Shown piece after piece: positions 7,406-16,266 of a stretch of 64,000 nucleotides of DNA; position 1 is the stretch's first letter; each line of letters opens with the position of its first letter. The notes below the pieces were generated by a model, which searched no databases, was not told where the DNA came from, and saw only the letters and a list, made by a program, of their open reading frames with translations. Origin of the DNA: a virus; IMG/VR virus record IMGVR_UViG_3300042914_003763, positions 1 through 64,000 of that record; one strand, given 5' to 3'. The position numbers and the translations under genes are program-made.

Positions 7406-8656
7406 TTAAGTTATTAACTTCTTCAATCTTTGTACTTCATTACGAAGATATTGATTCTCTATTCTTAACCTATCTAACTCACTTATTTCATTCTTAACAT
7501 CTAACATCTTATCGAATGCTTTGTTATGTGTTGTATGATCCATCCACTTCTGATAAGTCTTAGTATGTTCTTCAACACTATGTCCCATCCACTTAGCTGC
7601 TATATCAACAGCTATTCCTAATTCACTAGCTCTAATAGCATAACGATGTCGTAAGTTATAAGCAGGTTGATTGAAACCATATCTTTGAAATGCTTGATTA
7701 AGTATGCTAATAATGTTTTCAAGTTTAGTTGATGCAGTAACAAATTGCATTACATCTAACAACTCAAACTTATCTACCCATTCTGGATGAATAGGATAAA
7801 CAATACGTTCACCTGTTTTAGTATCATCAGAAATATGTAATACATTACGGTGATTACTTTCAGAAGTAAACTTACTGTAACAATCTTCTGTTAGTAAGAA
7901 TAACTCACTAGGACGTAAACCATAAGTAGCTATCATTCCGAATGTCCATGCTACTTGTCTAGGCATACCATTGAAAGTAGCTTCAATATAACCATCAGTA
8001 GGTAATGTGCGTTTCTTAGGTTGATATTTACATCTGAATTGTTTCCAATCAATATCATCTTTGATTCCAACATGATCAGCTAAACATTTAATAACACGAA
8101 TTAGATCAGCACGTGGTTTGCTGTTAGGTTGTGTTGAATCAATCCAGTTACTAATATTTGATTCAGTTAACAGTTGATCATCAGGTATCTTTAAGAATAT
8201 ATCGGTGTAACTTTTTTCCCAAGTTGATAATGTTTTACGAGACTTCTCTCTTGTTTTCCAATATGATTCGGTAAATGCCTCCTTCACTTCAAACATAGTT
8301 TGGGGTTTAAGTTGTTCAACTTTTTTCTTCTGATAATCAGGTAGTAATAACCACCATTCTTTACCACCATATTTCAAATAGGAATCTACTTCGCGGCATT
8401 TGTTTTCAGCATCAATTACCCCTTGAATAGTGGTTTCATTGAATGGTATCCAATATCTTTTTGTAGTGTTTGGGTCTTCAATTACAGGTAATGTGCCACG
8501 TAAGTACAGACGTTTATTTTTTCTATCTATCAATAACTTTGCTTTACCACTACTGTTGAGACGATTGTTGGCATCAGTAATAGCTGTATCAATTTGTACA
8601 AGAAAATTATCTTGCTTACTACGTGACTCTTCACCAACATACTTCCTGTTAACCAT
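7406..8656 (-). CDS. int: Tyrosine recombinase / phage integrase
   Basis: 416 aa, the usual size. The catalytic domain shows the first Arg in 'TYGLRPSEL', 'HISDDTKTGERIVYPIHPEW' (beta-hairpin region that contributes Lys), 'NLRHRYAIRASELGI' (His-x-x-Arg type box) and 'WMGHSVEEHTKTYQKW' (second His and the nucleophile Tyr). The style is typical of integrases I recall from cyanobacteria and their phages. The N-terminal part includes an arm-binding/core-binding region, and a C-terminal coiled coil (ELDRLRIENQYLRNEVQRL) may mediate contacts. The start at 8656 faces attP, so Int binding upstream would also control its own expression. Confidence 0.93.
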   Translation of the reverse strand: MVNRKYVGEESRSKQDNFLVQIDTAITDANNRLNSSGKAKLLIDRKNKRLYLRGTLPVIEDPNTTKRYWIPFNETTIQGVIDAENKCREVDSYLKYGGKEWWLLLPDYQKKKVEQLKPQTMFEVKEAFTESYWKTREKSRKTLSTWEKSYTDIFLKIPDDQLLTESNISNWIDSTQPNSKPRADLIRVIKCLADHVGIKDDIDWKQFRCKYQPKKRTLPTDGYIEATFNGMPRQVAWTFGMIATYGLRPSELFLLTEDCYSKFTSESNHRNVLHISDDTKTGERIVYPIHPEWVDKFELLDVMQFVTASTKLENIISILNQAFQRYGFNQPAYNLRHRYAIRASELGIAVDIAAKWMGHSVEEHTKTYQKWMDHTTHNKAFDKMLDVKNEISELDRLRIENQYLRNEVQRLKKLIT

Positions 8657-8803
8657 AAGTTTTCTACAATTTCTTCTACACAGTTGTCAAATGTTTACTT
8701 ATCAATCAAGTTATCTGCTAAATATCAAGTGATAAGTTGAAAATGTTTTCCGAGATAGAAAAACACTATTGCAACGATTGTAGAAGAAATGTTTATTTTA
8801 GTC

Positions 8804-8864
8804 AACAGATTGCTAATCTGTTAGAGGCGCAAGCTTCTCATGGGTTCAAATCCCATCCTCTCCG
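8804..8864 (+). other. attP: attP core: 3' part of a tRNA-Ser(GCU) gene
   Basis: From the anticodon arm on, this folds as a class II tRNA: stem ACAGA/TCTGT with loop TTGCTAA (anticodon GCT, serine AGC/AGT), variable arm AGAGGC-GCAA-GCTTCT, T arm ATGGG-TTCAAAT-CCCAT, then acceptor strand CCTCTCC and discriminator G. The matching 5' acceptor GGAGAGG and the D arm are absent upstream, so it is not a functional tRNA gene. A 3' tRNA piece beside an integrase is the standard phage attachment core, restoring the host tRNA on integration. Confidence 0.8.
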
Positions 8865-8870
8865 TTGTTT

Positions 8871-8889
8871 GAGGTATTTAAAATACCTC
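8871..8889. terminator. Palindrome GAGGTATTT-A-AAATACCTC
   Basis: A perfect 9-bp palindrome 7 nt after the tRNA fragment, followed by TTCTTT. It may be the terminator captured with the tRNA 3' end, or a recombination-accessory site. Confidence 0.5.
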
Positions 8890-9028
8890 TTCTTTGGATT
8901 GCTTCTACATAACTTTCTACAACCAAAGGTATATGTTCCTATTCTGCAACAATTGGGACGTATACCTTTCTACATATTTTTCTACAGTGGTTACAATTAT
9001 AAGTATTAAGCCACCACGAAGTTCTTTC

Positions 9029-12000
9029 ATGTTAACTACTTACGTCCTCAATCAGAATAATATACTAAGTAATTACAGCAAGCCTAAACAAACACCACCT
9101 GTTAAATCGCAACTATCAAACAAACAGGTAGAAAAAATAGTAAGACAACAGGATATTGTTGTTAATAGATTTATAGATACGCTTGATAATAATATTCAAA
9201 ACTATCTAATTGGTAATATCGGTAAAAGTAGTATTAACTTTTTTCTACCTATTAAGAATGCACTATGGCAACTTTGGAATGAGTCATGGTTATTGGGACA
9301 AATTAATGCTGCTGAAGAATTACGTGCTGCTAAGTTTACTAGTAGTAGTGATGAGTTAATTAAATTTAACAATGCTGATGATTTATTACGTGCAGATCGT
9401 AAAAAAAGAAGAGAAGAAGCTAAACAAACTTATTTAATAGAAAAATTAAAAGGATTTAATGATAAATACAAAACAGGAAATGAATTTGATGATGATAAGA
9501 TAAGAAAATATGTTGAGTCAACAGGTATAAAAAATGTAACACCTGAATTAATAGCAAGATATAAAGATGAATTAGTAAAAGATGAGGAAGATTTATTTAA
9601 AAGATTAAAAAATAGCGAAACCCCTAAAACCGTTAAACAAAAGATAGACAAAAAAGAACGTGTTGCAAAAAAACAAATTAAAAAAGCAAGTAATGTGACT
9701 AATGATAAAAAAGAATTAACTAATGAAGAAAGAGAACAGCTTAAAGATAAATACTACGAAGGTAGACAGACTGAAAATGAACAAATAGGTAAAGTTAAAC
9801 CAGTTAAAGAACGTAAGGAAACTAAAGTAGATAACAAACAATATAAGTTTCCTAGTAACAAATCAAGTAACGAAGCTTATGAACAAGTACAACAGTTACG
9901 TGAACAACAAGAAGAAACACTTCCATCTAACCTTGAACAAACTAGTTTTGGACAAGCTTATCTAGATAAAAGATTAGATGTAATTAGTGGTTCATTGAAT
10001 CAACAGTTTGTTACGTCTTATAAAGATAAGTTAGTTAAAGTAGATAATAATAACAAAGTTATTGGTGGTATAATACCAGATTATTTTAACGATAATAGAT
10101 CAGATAAAGATAAGAGCTATGTTACTAAAATACGTCGTATGTATATTAGTGATACAAGAAATATAGATGAATATAAGCAAAAGGATAATGATTTAACTAG
10201 AATTATAAGTAGTTATAAAAAAGTTGAAGTTGTAGATAATACAGAGAGTTTAAAAAGAGATATAGGTAAATTAAGTCTTGAACTTCGTAATACACCTGTT
10301 AGGCAACGTCAGAAAATAGCTGATAAAATTAACGAATTAGAACAAGAATTAGCTAACGAAAATAAACGAATTAAAAAAGAAATAGATGAATCAGAAGATA
10401 AGAGTAAACAATTTGTTGTTATATCACAACAATATAAGGAGAAACTTAAACTAACTAAGGATACTTATTCAATTAAAGAATTAAATCAAATAAGAAGTGA
10501 TGTTCGTAAACAGATACGACAACAAGATCAGAACTTCTATAACACTAAACGTATTGCACTAACTGAACTTAATGCTGCATATAACTTAGGTAGATTAGAT
10601 TATTACCAGAATAACAATATTGATTATGTACGTTGGGAAGTTAGTGTTGAACACAAACGTAGAGAACTTAATAATGCTAACAAGAATGATGCTGGTACTA
10701 TAAGAAGTTACAATAGTACGTATTATGGTAATTTAGCTGGCAACTATAAAGGATCTGTATGTCCTGTATGTTGGGAACGTAACGGTAAAGAGTTCTCAAT
10801 TGATGAAGTAACAAGTAATCCTGAATTACAAATACCAGTTCATCCTTTTTGTGCTTGTATATTAGTACCAGTTACAGATAAAGATGATAATGATAAAGAT
10901 AGAAAAAAGAAAATTAAGTTAAAAAAATCAGAGTTATTAAATAATAGTGTATTGAAATGGGCTGCTGGTGCTGGTTTACTTATACTTGGTACTGCGGCGA
11001 TGTATGCTGCATTTCGTATGACAAGACGTAATCCAATACAACCTACCATAGCTGAACAAACACCTCAAGTAACTAAAATAATACCTAAAAAAGTTAAAGC
11101 ACCTGAATATATTAAACGAATAGCAGATGAAACTATAGAAACGATCATTGAAAATGAAGAACAGTTAATTAGAAAAGTTAAAGCTGCTAAGAACGTTAAG
11201 ATTAAACCGTCGCAACAACCACAAGTTGATAATGATACTAATGAAATAGTAGATGATGTTGCTAATCAAGTAGATGATTCACCAAGTCTTATTGATGTAG
11301 CTAGAGAAAACCAAGATGAGATATTAGAACAATTACCGCGTAACTTAGATGATATAGACAATGATGTTCCTATTCCATTAGACGAACTACAACCTAAAAG
11401 TAGTAAGCTACCTGAATTACGTAATCAATTAGATGAAGAATTTGTTTATGTAGATCCTGTTCCATTAAACATACCAACTAAAACTGTAGATATAAAACCT
11501 TACGAACAACAAGTTAACAGAGCAATTAATCAAGATTATTTAGATGAAGTAGGAGATGTACTTGATGATGCAATAAGACAGCGTAATAACTTTAATACTG
11601 TTAACCCTGCAAGTGTTGTTAGTATTCCAACTCGTAATGAATTAGATGAGATAACTGAACGATTACAAGGATATAAAGAATATGTACGTAGTGCATTAAC
11701 TAAGGAACAACGTAATGCAATAATAAAACAATACCGTAATGACATAAGGCAAGTTAATAATATCATTAATAAGTACGAACAAGATAATGTACTTATCTAC
11801 ACTGAAATAAGAACTCTAATGTCATTAAGAGAAGAAGGTATATCTAAACTTACTAATGTATTAGGTGAGGTAGATGATGACATAGCAACTATATTTGGTA
11901 GTACCAATATAGGAAGACAAATAAATCAAGAGTTGATTGATTTAGAAAGAATACTTATTAATAGATATGATGATTTAAACGTTAACTTAGGTGGTTATTA

Positions 12001-12460
12001 CAATAGAGCTAATGAAATTAAAAGTGAGATAGTTAATGCTAATCCCAACTTAATATTAGATTATTTAAAGAAAATAAAAGGTACTTTAACTACATCCCTT
12101 AGCAAGATTAGAACTAATGACTTTAATATTAATTATGTAGATAGAGTATTAAATGAATTAGAAGTTATATTCGGTAAAACAGGTAGAATAAGTGATAAGG
12201 ATTTCTTTTATTATTCAAGTAGATTAGATGAATTAACTAAAGAAGTTAAGACATTTGAAAAACAAATTACAAAAACACTATTAGATGTTGATTTAAAATC
12301 CCTAATTAAACAAATGTCTAATTCCCCTAACCCAGATAATGATTTATTGATTATGGCTATCGTATTATCTGATTACCGAAATATAATTAAAACAACTTAT
12401 AATAGGATTAATAGTTTGAATGTTAATCTAATAACTAAATTTAATTCGTCGCTTGATTAA
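9029..12460 (+). CDS. Minor head protein (SPP1 gp7 / Mu F-like) with long extension
   Basis: 1143 aa. I chose the ATG at 9029 because upstream in-frame codons run through the attP region. Residues about 500-630 carry the head-morphogenesis signature: 'LNAAYNLGRLDYYQNN', then 'CPVCWERNGKEFSIDEV' and 'PVHPFCACILVPV', i.e. the CxxC...HP.C.C metal-binding ending typical of SPP1 gp7/Mu gpF proteins. The first 450 residues are lysine- and glutamate-rich coiled coil. After the Cys motif there is one membrane-like segment ('WAAGAGLLILGTAAMYAAF', about 685) and a further 430 residues of acidic coiled coil. The family is usually 300-500 aa, so both extensions are unusual. Gp7-type proteins bind portal and DNA inside the head. 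Confidence 0.8.
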   Translation: MLTTYVLNQNNILSNYSKPKQTPPVKSQLSNKQVEKIVRQQDIVVNRFIDTLDNNIQNYLIGNIGKSSINFFLPIKNALWQLWNESWLLGQINAAEELRAAKFTSSSDELIKFNNADDLLRADRKKRREEAKQTYLIEKLKGFNDKYKTGNEFDDDKIRKYVESTGIKNVTPELIARYKDELVKDEEDLFKRLKNSETPKTVKQKIDKKERVAKKQIKKASNVTNDKKELTNEEREQLKDKYYEGRQTENEQIGKVKPVKERKETKVDNKQYKFPSNKSSNEAYEQVQQLREQQEETLPSNLEQTSFGQAYLDKRLDVISGSLNQQFVTSYKDKLVKVDNNNKVIGGIIPDYFNDNRSDKDKSYVTKIRRMYISDTRNIDEYKQKDNDLTRIISSYKKVEVVDNTESLKRDIGKLSLELRNTPVRQRQKIADKINELEQELANENKRIKKEIDESEDKSKQFVVISQQYKEKLKLTKDTYSIKELNQIRSDVRKQIRQQDQNFYNTKRIALTELNAAYNLGRLDYYQNNNIDYVRWEVSVEHKRRELNNANKNDAGTIRSYNSTYYGNLAGNYKGSVCPVCWERNGKEFSIDEVTSNPELQIPVHPFCACILVPVTDKDDNDKDRKKKIKLKKSELLNNSVLKWAAGAGLLILGTAAMYAAFRMTRRNPIQPTIAEQTPQVTKIIPKKVKAPEYIKRIADETIETIIENEEQLIRKVKAAKNVKIKPSQQPQVDNDTNEIVDDVANQVDDSPSLIDVARENQDEILEQLPRNLDDIDNDVPIPLDELQPKSSKLPELRNQLDEEFVYVDPVPLNIPTKTVDIKPYEQQVNRAINQDYLDEVGDVLDDAIRQRNNFNTVNPASVVSIPTRNELDEITERLQGYKEYVRSALTKEQRNAIIKQYRNDIRQVNNIINKYEQDNVLIYTEIRTLMSLREEGISKLTNVLGEVDDDIATIFGSTNIGRQINQELIDLERILINRYDDLNVNLGGYYNRANEIKSEIVNANPNLILDYLKKIKGTLTTSLSKIRTNDFNINYVDRVLNELEVIFGKTGRISDKDFFYYSSRLDELTKEVKTFEKQITKTLLDVDLKSLIKQMSNSPNPDNDLLIMAIVLSDYRNIIKTTYNRINSLNVNLITKFNSSLD

Positions 12461-12462
12461 TT

Positions 12463-14013
12463 ATGTTTTTTCTATCTGATCTATCTACATTTAAGAAACA
12501 AAAAGATGAAGAAAAGAAACCTAATCGTACTATTCAAAAAGTTAAAGGTATTGCGTTATTAGGAGGATCTGGTATTGTTGGTACTCAAGCTGTAAGAAGC
12601 GGTTTACCTAGATTAGTTGGTGCTAGGTTAGAACAACATGGTACAAGTCGTAAAGCTGCTGCAAATATTATTAAAGAAGGTTATTTAGATCCTGCTTATG
12701 GTGGTGCAGAAAGTGGTGTTACTGCATCAATGAAGTTACCAAAAGAGTTTATGGATAGAGCTAAAGGTTACACATTTATTAGCGGTAAGAACCCTAATCA
12801 TCCATTTTGGAATGAACGTAACCCATTAAGTCCTATATGGGATGTAATTAATAGAAAAGTACAAGTATTAGGTTATCGTGGATCTAAAGCAGGTAAATTA
12901 ACAGATAAAGATGTAGAAAAAGGGGCTAAGTTTATTGGTGGTACTCTATCTTCAATGCTGAATCCACTTGAGAAAAAATTAAATGATATGACTCCTGAAA
13001 AGTATTTAGAAGAAATCAAAAAAAAAGCCGAAAGTGGAAATCGTTTCTATAAGTCACGTTATGAACGATTGAAAAATAATTCAGATGAACTTAAAGCTGA
13101 AGTTAGAAGAACTCAAAAAGATATTAAAAAAGTAATTAAACAAACTAAAGATATAGCTAAGAGAAGTTATAAAGATCCCAGTAGAATTAAAGGTATTAAA
13201 AATACACAACTTAAATATAAAGAATTATTTAATGAATATAAAGATGAATTTAAAGAATATATTAAGAACAAAGATAACATTCTTAGAGTTAGTAGTTATG
13301 AAACAAATAAACTTTTAAAAGGATCTTCATATAAACGTACATTGGATAAATTTTTAAGTGATAAAGCTAAAAGTGGAGATAAAAAGGCAGCTAGATTACT
13401 TAAATTACAAGAGTCATTACAAGATCAAATTGGAACTCAAAAAACGTCTAAATATTTAGGTTTAGGTGCTGGTTGGACTCAAAAGCTAGTTAGTTCTCCT
13501 GCTCTTGGTGCTGTTGGTGTAGGTAAAACATTATATATTCCTGGTACAGATGATTATTTCAACAATACTGAAAGGTTTAAGTATGACATAGATGATCCAT
13601 TTGGTAACCCATTAAAAATGGGTAAGTCATTTCAATCAGAACAAGGTGGTTTTGGTGGTAATGCACTTAAAACAAAAGAAAAAGTAAGAGCATTTGGTAA
13701 TAGGTTTGCTGCAACTAAATATCTGTTAGAACAAGAAGGTAATGGTAATTTATTCAAAGGTGCTGGTAAGTTAATAGCAGCTAACCCTAAACGTGCATTA
13801 GCTGGTGCAGCAATATTAGGATTAGGTGGTGCTGGTAGTTATATGTTAGGTAAGAAAGGTATTAATTTAATTAAAGGTGGTCAACCTGATAAATTAAGAG
13901 ATAGAAAAAGCAAAGTAAAATCGTATGTTCGTAAAGGTAAATTAGTTAAAGGTTTTGAAAGATTGAATCCATTTTATAATAAAAATAAAGTCAAACGTCG
14001 TAAATCTAATTAA
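12463..14013 (+). CDS. MFFLSD-tagged protein with ADP-ribosyltransferase-like region
   Basis: 516 aa. Tag MFFLSDLSTFKKQKDEEKK at the start. Residues about 25-45 are a glycine-rich hydrophobic segment. At about 61-85, 'LEQHGTSRKAAANIIKEG' followed by a Gly-rich 'AYGGAESG' resembles the HGTS...A..I..G motif of PARP/KptA-type ADP-ribosyltransferases, with 'GYTFISG' as a possible downstream strand; I did not find an unambiguous catalytic Glu. A second glycine zipper lies at about 446-470, and the C-terminus carries the KSKVKSYVRKGKLVKGF motif seen in four neighbours. The T4 Alt enzyme is a known packaged and injected ADP-ribosyltransferase, so an analogous role is possible but inferred. Joined to the previous gene by a 2-nt spacer. 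Confidence 0.6.
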   Translation: MFFLSDLSTFKKQKDEEKKPNRTIQKVKGIALLGGSGIVGTQAVRSGLPRLVGARLEQHGTSRKAAANIIKEGYLDPAYGGAESGVTASMKLPKEFMDRAKGYTFISGKNPNHPFWNERNPLSPIWDVINRKVQVLGYRGSKAGKLTDKDVEKGAKFIGGTLSSMLNPLEKKLNDMTPEKYLEEIKKKAESGNRFYKSRYERLKNNSDELKAEVRRTQKDIKKVIKQTKDIAKRSYKDPSRIKGIKNTQLKYKELFNEYKDEFKEYIKNKDNILRVSSYETNKLLKGSSYKRTLDKFLSDKAKSGDKKAARLLKLQESLQDQIGTQKTSKYLGLGAGWTQKLVSSPALGAVGVGKTLYIPGTDDYFNNTERFKYDIDDPFGNPLKMGKSFQSEQGGFGGNALKTKEKVRAFGNRFAATKYLLEQEGNGNLFKGAGKLIAANPKRALAGAAILGLGGAGSYMLGKKGINLIKGGQPDKLRDRKSKVKSYVRKGKLVKGFERLNPFYNKNKVKRRKSN

Positions 14014-14023
14014 CTAATTAATT

Positions 14024-14683
14024 ATGTTTTTTCTATCTGATTATGATGTTTCAGAATACCGTAAATTAGGTGCTAAAGATAAAACTCCTCGTAAACGTAA
14101 TTGAAAAAAGATATTAGGTTATGGTGCATTAGGTATAGGCGGTTTAGCTGCATCTGGTTTGTTATTAAGAAGGGCAGGTAAAGATTTATATAAAGCCAAG
14201 AATGTTGCTAAAAGCGTTCAAGATAATATACCCACTGTTAATACAACACCTACTAACTTTCCCAAAGTACCTCAACAACCATCTAGTGGTGTGTATAAAG
14301 ATTGGAGTGAAGAAGCAGTAAAGAAAAACCTAGATAATCCTAATTATGTTTGGGAATTTAATAGCAGCGAACTAACTACATTTAAACGAGGACGAGATAG
14401 AAAAAAGAAAGCTAAACGTATGGGTTAGTAGGGTGCTAAAGTTCGTGTTGGTACTGGTAGTGCAATGGGAGCTACTACATTAGGTACAGCAAGTTAAGTT
14501 GTTGGTGGTAAAAAAGGCGCAATGATTGTTGCTTCTTTAGGTGGAGTATTGGGTACTGCCGGATCATATCTTGAACATCGTAATTCACCTTACTCACCAA
14601 TTGGTAAAAATAAATGGAAGAATTACAAACAATCATCGAGATGGTATGGTATTCCAACTGAAAAACTTGATTTAATAGGTTAA
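14024..14683 (+). pseudogene. MFFLSD-family gene with four in-frame stops
   Basis: One frame of 219 codons starting MFFLSDYDVSEYRKLGAKDK. It continues through glycine zippers to the family ending 'SPYSPIGKNKWKN' and IPTEKLDLIG. It is interrupted by TGA (14102-14104), TAG TAG (14426-14431) and TAA (14495-14497). Similarity to the paralogue at 15859-16264 continues across the stops with no frameshift. Either it is a recently decayed paralogue, or the stops are read through. All three stop types occur, which argues against one reassigned codon. Internal fragments such as 14159-14428 are unlikely to be separate genes. Confidence 0.65.
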
Positions 14684-14689
14684 TAATTA

Positions 14690-16264
14690 ATGTTTTTTCT
14701 ATCTGATGTTAAGTCTGTAGAGTTTGCTAAAAGTAAAACTAAAGTAAAATCATATGTTCGTAAGGGTCGTATTGTAAGACAACATGATCGTAAAGTTGAT
14801 ATTAAATCGGCATTACTGGGTGGCGGCATTGGAATATTAGGAGTTGGTACATTAACTGGTGCTTACTTATTAGGGAAAGGTAAAGTTAAACCTCAACAAT
14901 TTAAAGTTGATACAGATGAAATAGCTAATAAGATAATTAGCAAGTTACCTAAAGAAAATATTGTTAATGTAGATGATATTGTTAGTAGAGTTAGTGAAGC
15001 AACACCTAGACCTATAGCTAAAGTTAAAATTGTTAGACCTAAACAACCTGTACAACAAACACTAACTAAACAAGATGTTGAAGATGTAGTTAAAGGTGTG
15101 TTAGATAAACAACCTAAACCTAAAACTACTAATATTGATTATGAAGAGATAGCTAAACGATTAACAGCATCTTTACCTAAACAACAAATACAAACAACAA
15201 GTAGTGTTAGTAATGTTGTTGATAGTAATTTACCAGTATTACCATTGAAAAGAGTTAATCTACCTATTAAGATATATAAACTTAGTCCTAAGAAAATAGA
15301 AGAAGAGACAAAAAAAGCAAGTGAAATGTTAGATGATGAACTCGACATTAAAATTAATGAGTTATACGAAGAAATGAAACCATTTATTGATGTAGAAGAT
15401 CAAATTAACTCCAGTAAAAGATTAAAAGAGTTGATAGAAGAATATAAAAAATTAGATAAAGAAGCAAGGCAAAGAGAAAGATGGCTAACAGAACCTAAAA
15501 ATCTTATTAATAAAATTGGTTTAAGTAAAGTAATAGATAAAGATATATCATTAGATAAAATAGATTTTGTTTTAGAAGATGATCCAGAATATTTAGAAAA
15601 ATTAAAGAAACAATTAACTAGAATGAGTAAAATTAAAAATATTTATACTGAAGAATTAAAAAAAAGAAAAAAATTAACTAGAAATCCTAATGCGTATAGT
15701 GACAATGGAATTAGTAAATCTGTAGATGTAGATGCTCCTATAATTACTACTAGTCAAGAAGAGATTGATAGACTAAATGACTTCCTAAGTGACTTTTCCG
15801 CCGCTAATGACTTAGTTAAATTTTGCAAAAAAATGAATCAACTTAACGATTCACACCTATTTTTTCTATCTGACTTAGAAGTTACATTTGCTAGACGATT
15901 AGGAAGTAAGGATAAAGTTAAACGTATGAGTAGATTAGGTGCTGGTTTACGTATTGGAATACCAGCAACAATTGGTGCAGCTATAGGTGGAGTAGCAGGT
16001 AACATGATCAGTGTTCACAATGAAGGTATTAGATCACAACTTAACAATGTTAATCCTAATTACAAGAAAGCCGCAATAATTGGTAGTTTAGTTGGTGGTA
16101 CGTTAGTAGGTGGAGCAATGGCAGGTTCTAGTTATTTAGAACATAAAGCGTCACCATATTCACCAATTGGTAAGAAGAAATGGCGCAATTATCCTGTAGA
16201 ACCAAAAGTATATGGGATACCTGTTAAAAGTTTATCATTAATTAAAGGACTAGATCAACAATAA
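14690..16264 (+). CDS. Double-tagged membrane-type protein (fusion of two MFFLSD modules)
   Basis: 524 aa. Module 1 begins MFFLSDVKSVEFAKSK, then KVKSYVRKGRIVRQHDRK, then a glycine zipper 'ALLGGGIGILGVGTLTGAYL' (about 44-63) and a long lysine-rich coiled coil. Module 2 starts near residue 390 (nt 15859) with LFFLSDLEVTFARRLGSKDK, where CTA replaces the ATG that other copies have, followed by two glycine-rich segments and the ending 'SPYSPIGKKKWRNYP'. This looks like two ancestral genes joined in frame. Likely virion-associated and membrane-interacting. It begins 6 nt after the degraded paralogue. Confidence 0.7.
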   Translation: MFFLSDVKSVEFAKSKTKVKSYVRKGRIVRQHDRKVDIKSALLGGGIGILGVGTLTGAYLLGKGKVKPQQFKVDTDEIANKIISKLPKENIVNVDDIVSRVSEATPRPIAKVKIVRPKQPVQQTLTKQDVEDVVKGVLDKQPKPKTTNIDYEEIAKRLTASLPKQQIQTTSSVSNVVDSNLPVLPLKRVNLPIKIYKLSPKKIEEETKKASEMLDDELDIKINELYEEMKPFIDVEDQINSSKRLKELIEEYKKLDKEARQRERWLTEPKNLINKIGLSKVIDKDISLDKIDFVLEDDPEYLEKLKKQLTRMSKIKNIYTEELKKRKKLTRNPNAYSDNGISKSVDVDAPIITTSQEEIDRLNDFLSDFSAANDLVKFCKKMNQLNDSHLFFLSDLEVTFARRLGSKDKVKRMSRLGAGLRIGIPATIGAAIGGVAGNMISVHNEGIRSQLNNVNPNYKKAAIIGSLVGGTLVGGAMAGSSYLEHKASPYSPIGKKKWRNYPVEPKVYGIPVKSLSLIKGLDQQ

Positions 16265-16266
16265 TT

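Larger units (their letters stand above)
8662..8986. promoter_or_regulatory. Seven TTCTACA repeats: candidate Int arm-type sites
   Basis: TTCTACA starts at 8662, 8674, 8903, 8915, 8968 and 8980, and its complement TGTAGAA lies at 8779. The six direct copies form three pairs, each spaced exactly 12 bp apart, flanking the tRNA-derived core. This matches the layout of integrase arm-binding sites in general; assignment to this integrase is inference. Confidence 0.65.

Noticed and set aside
8737-9009. Open frame of 90 codons over the attP region
   Set aside because: It covers the tRNA fragment and the palindrome; its codons have no protein-like pattern.
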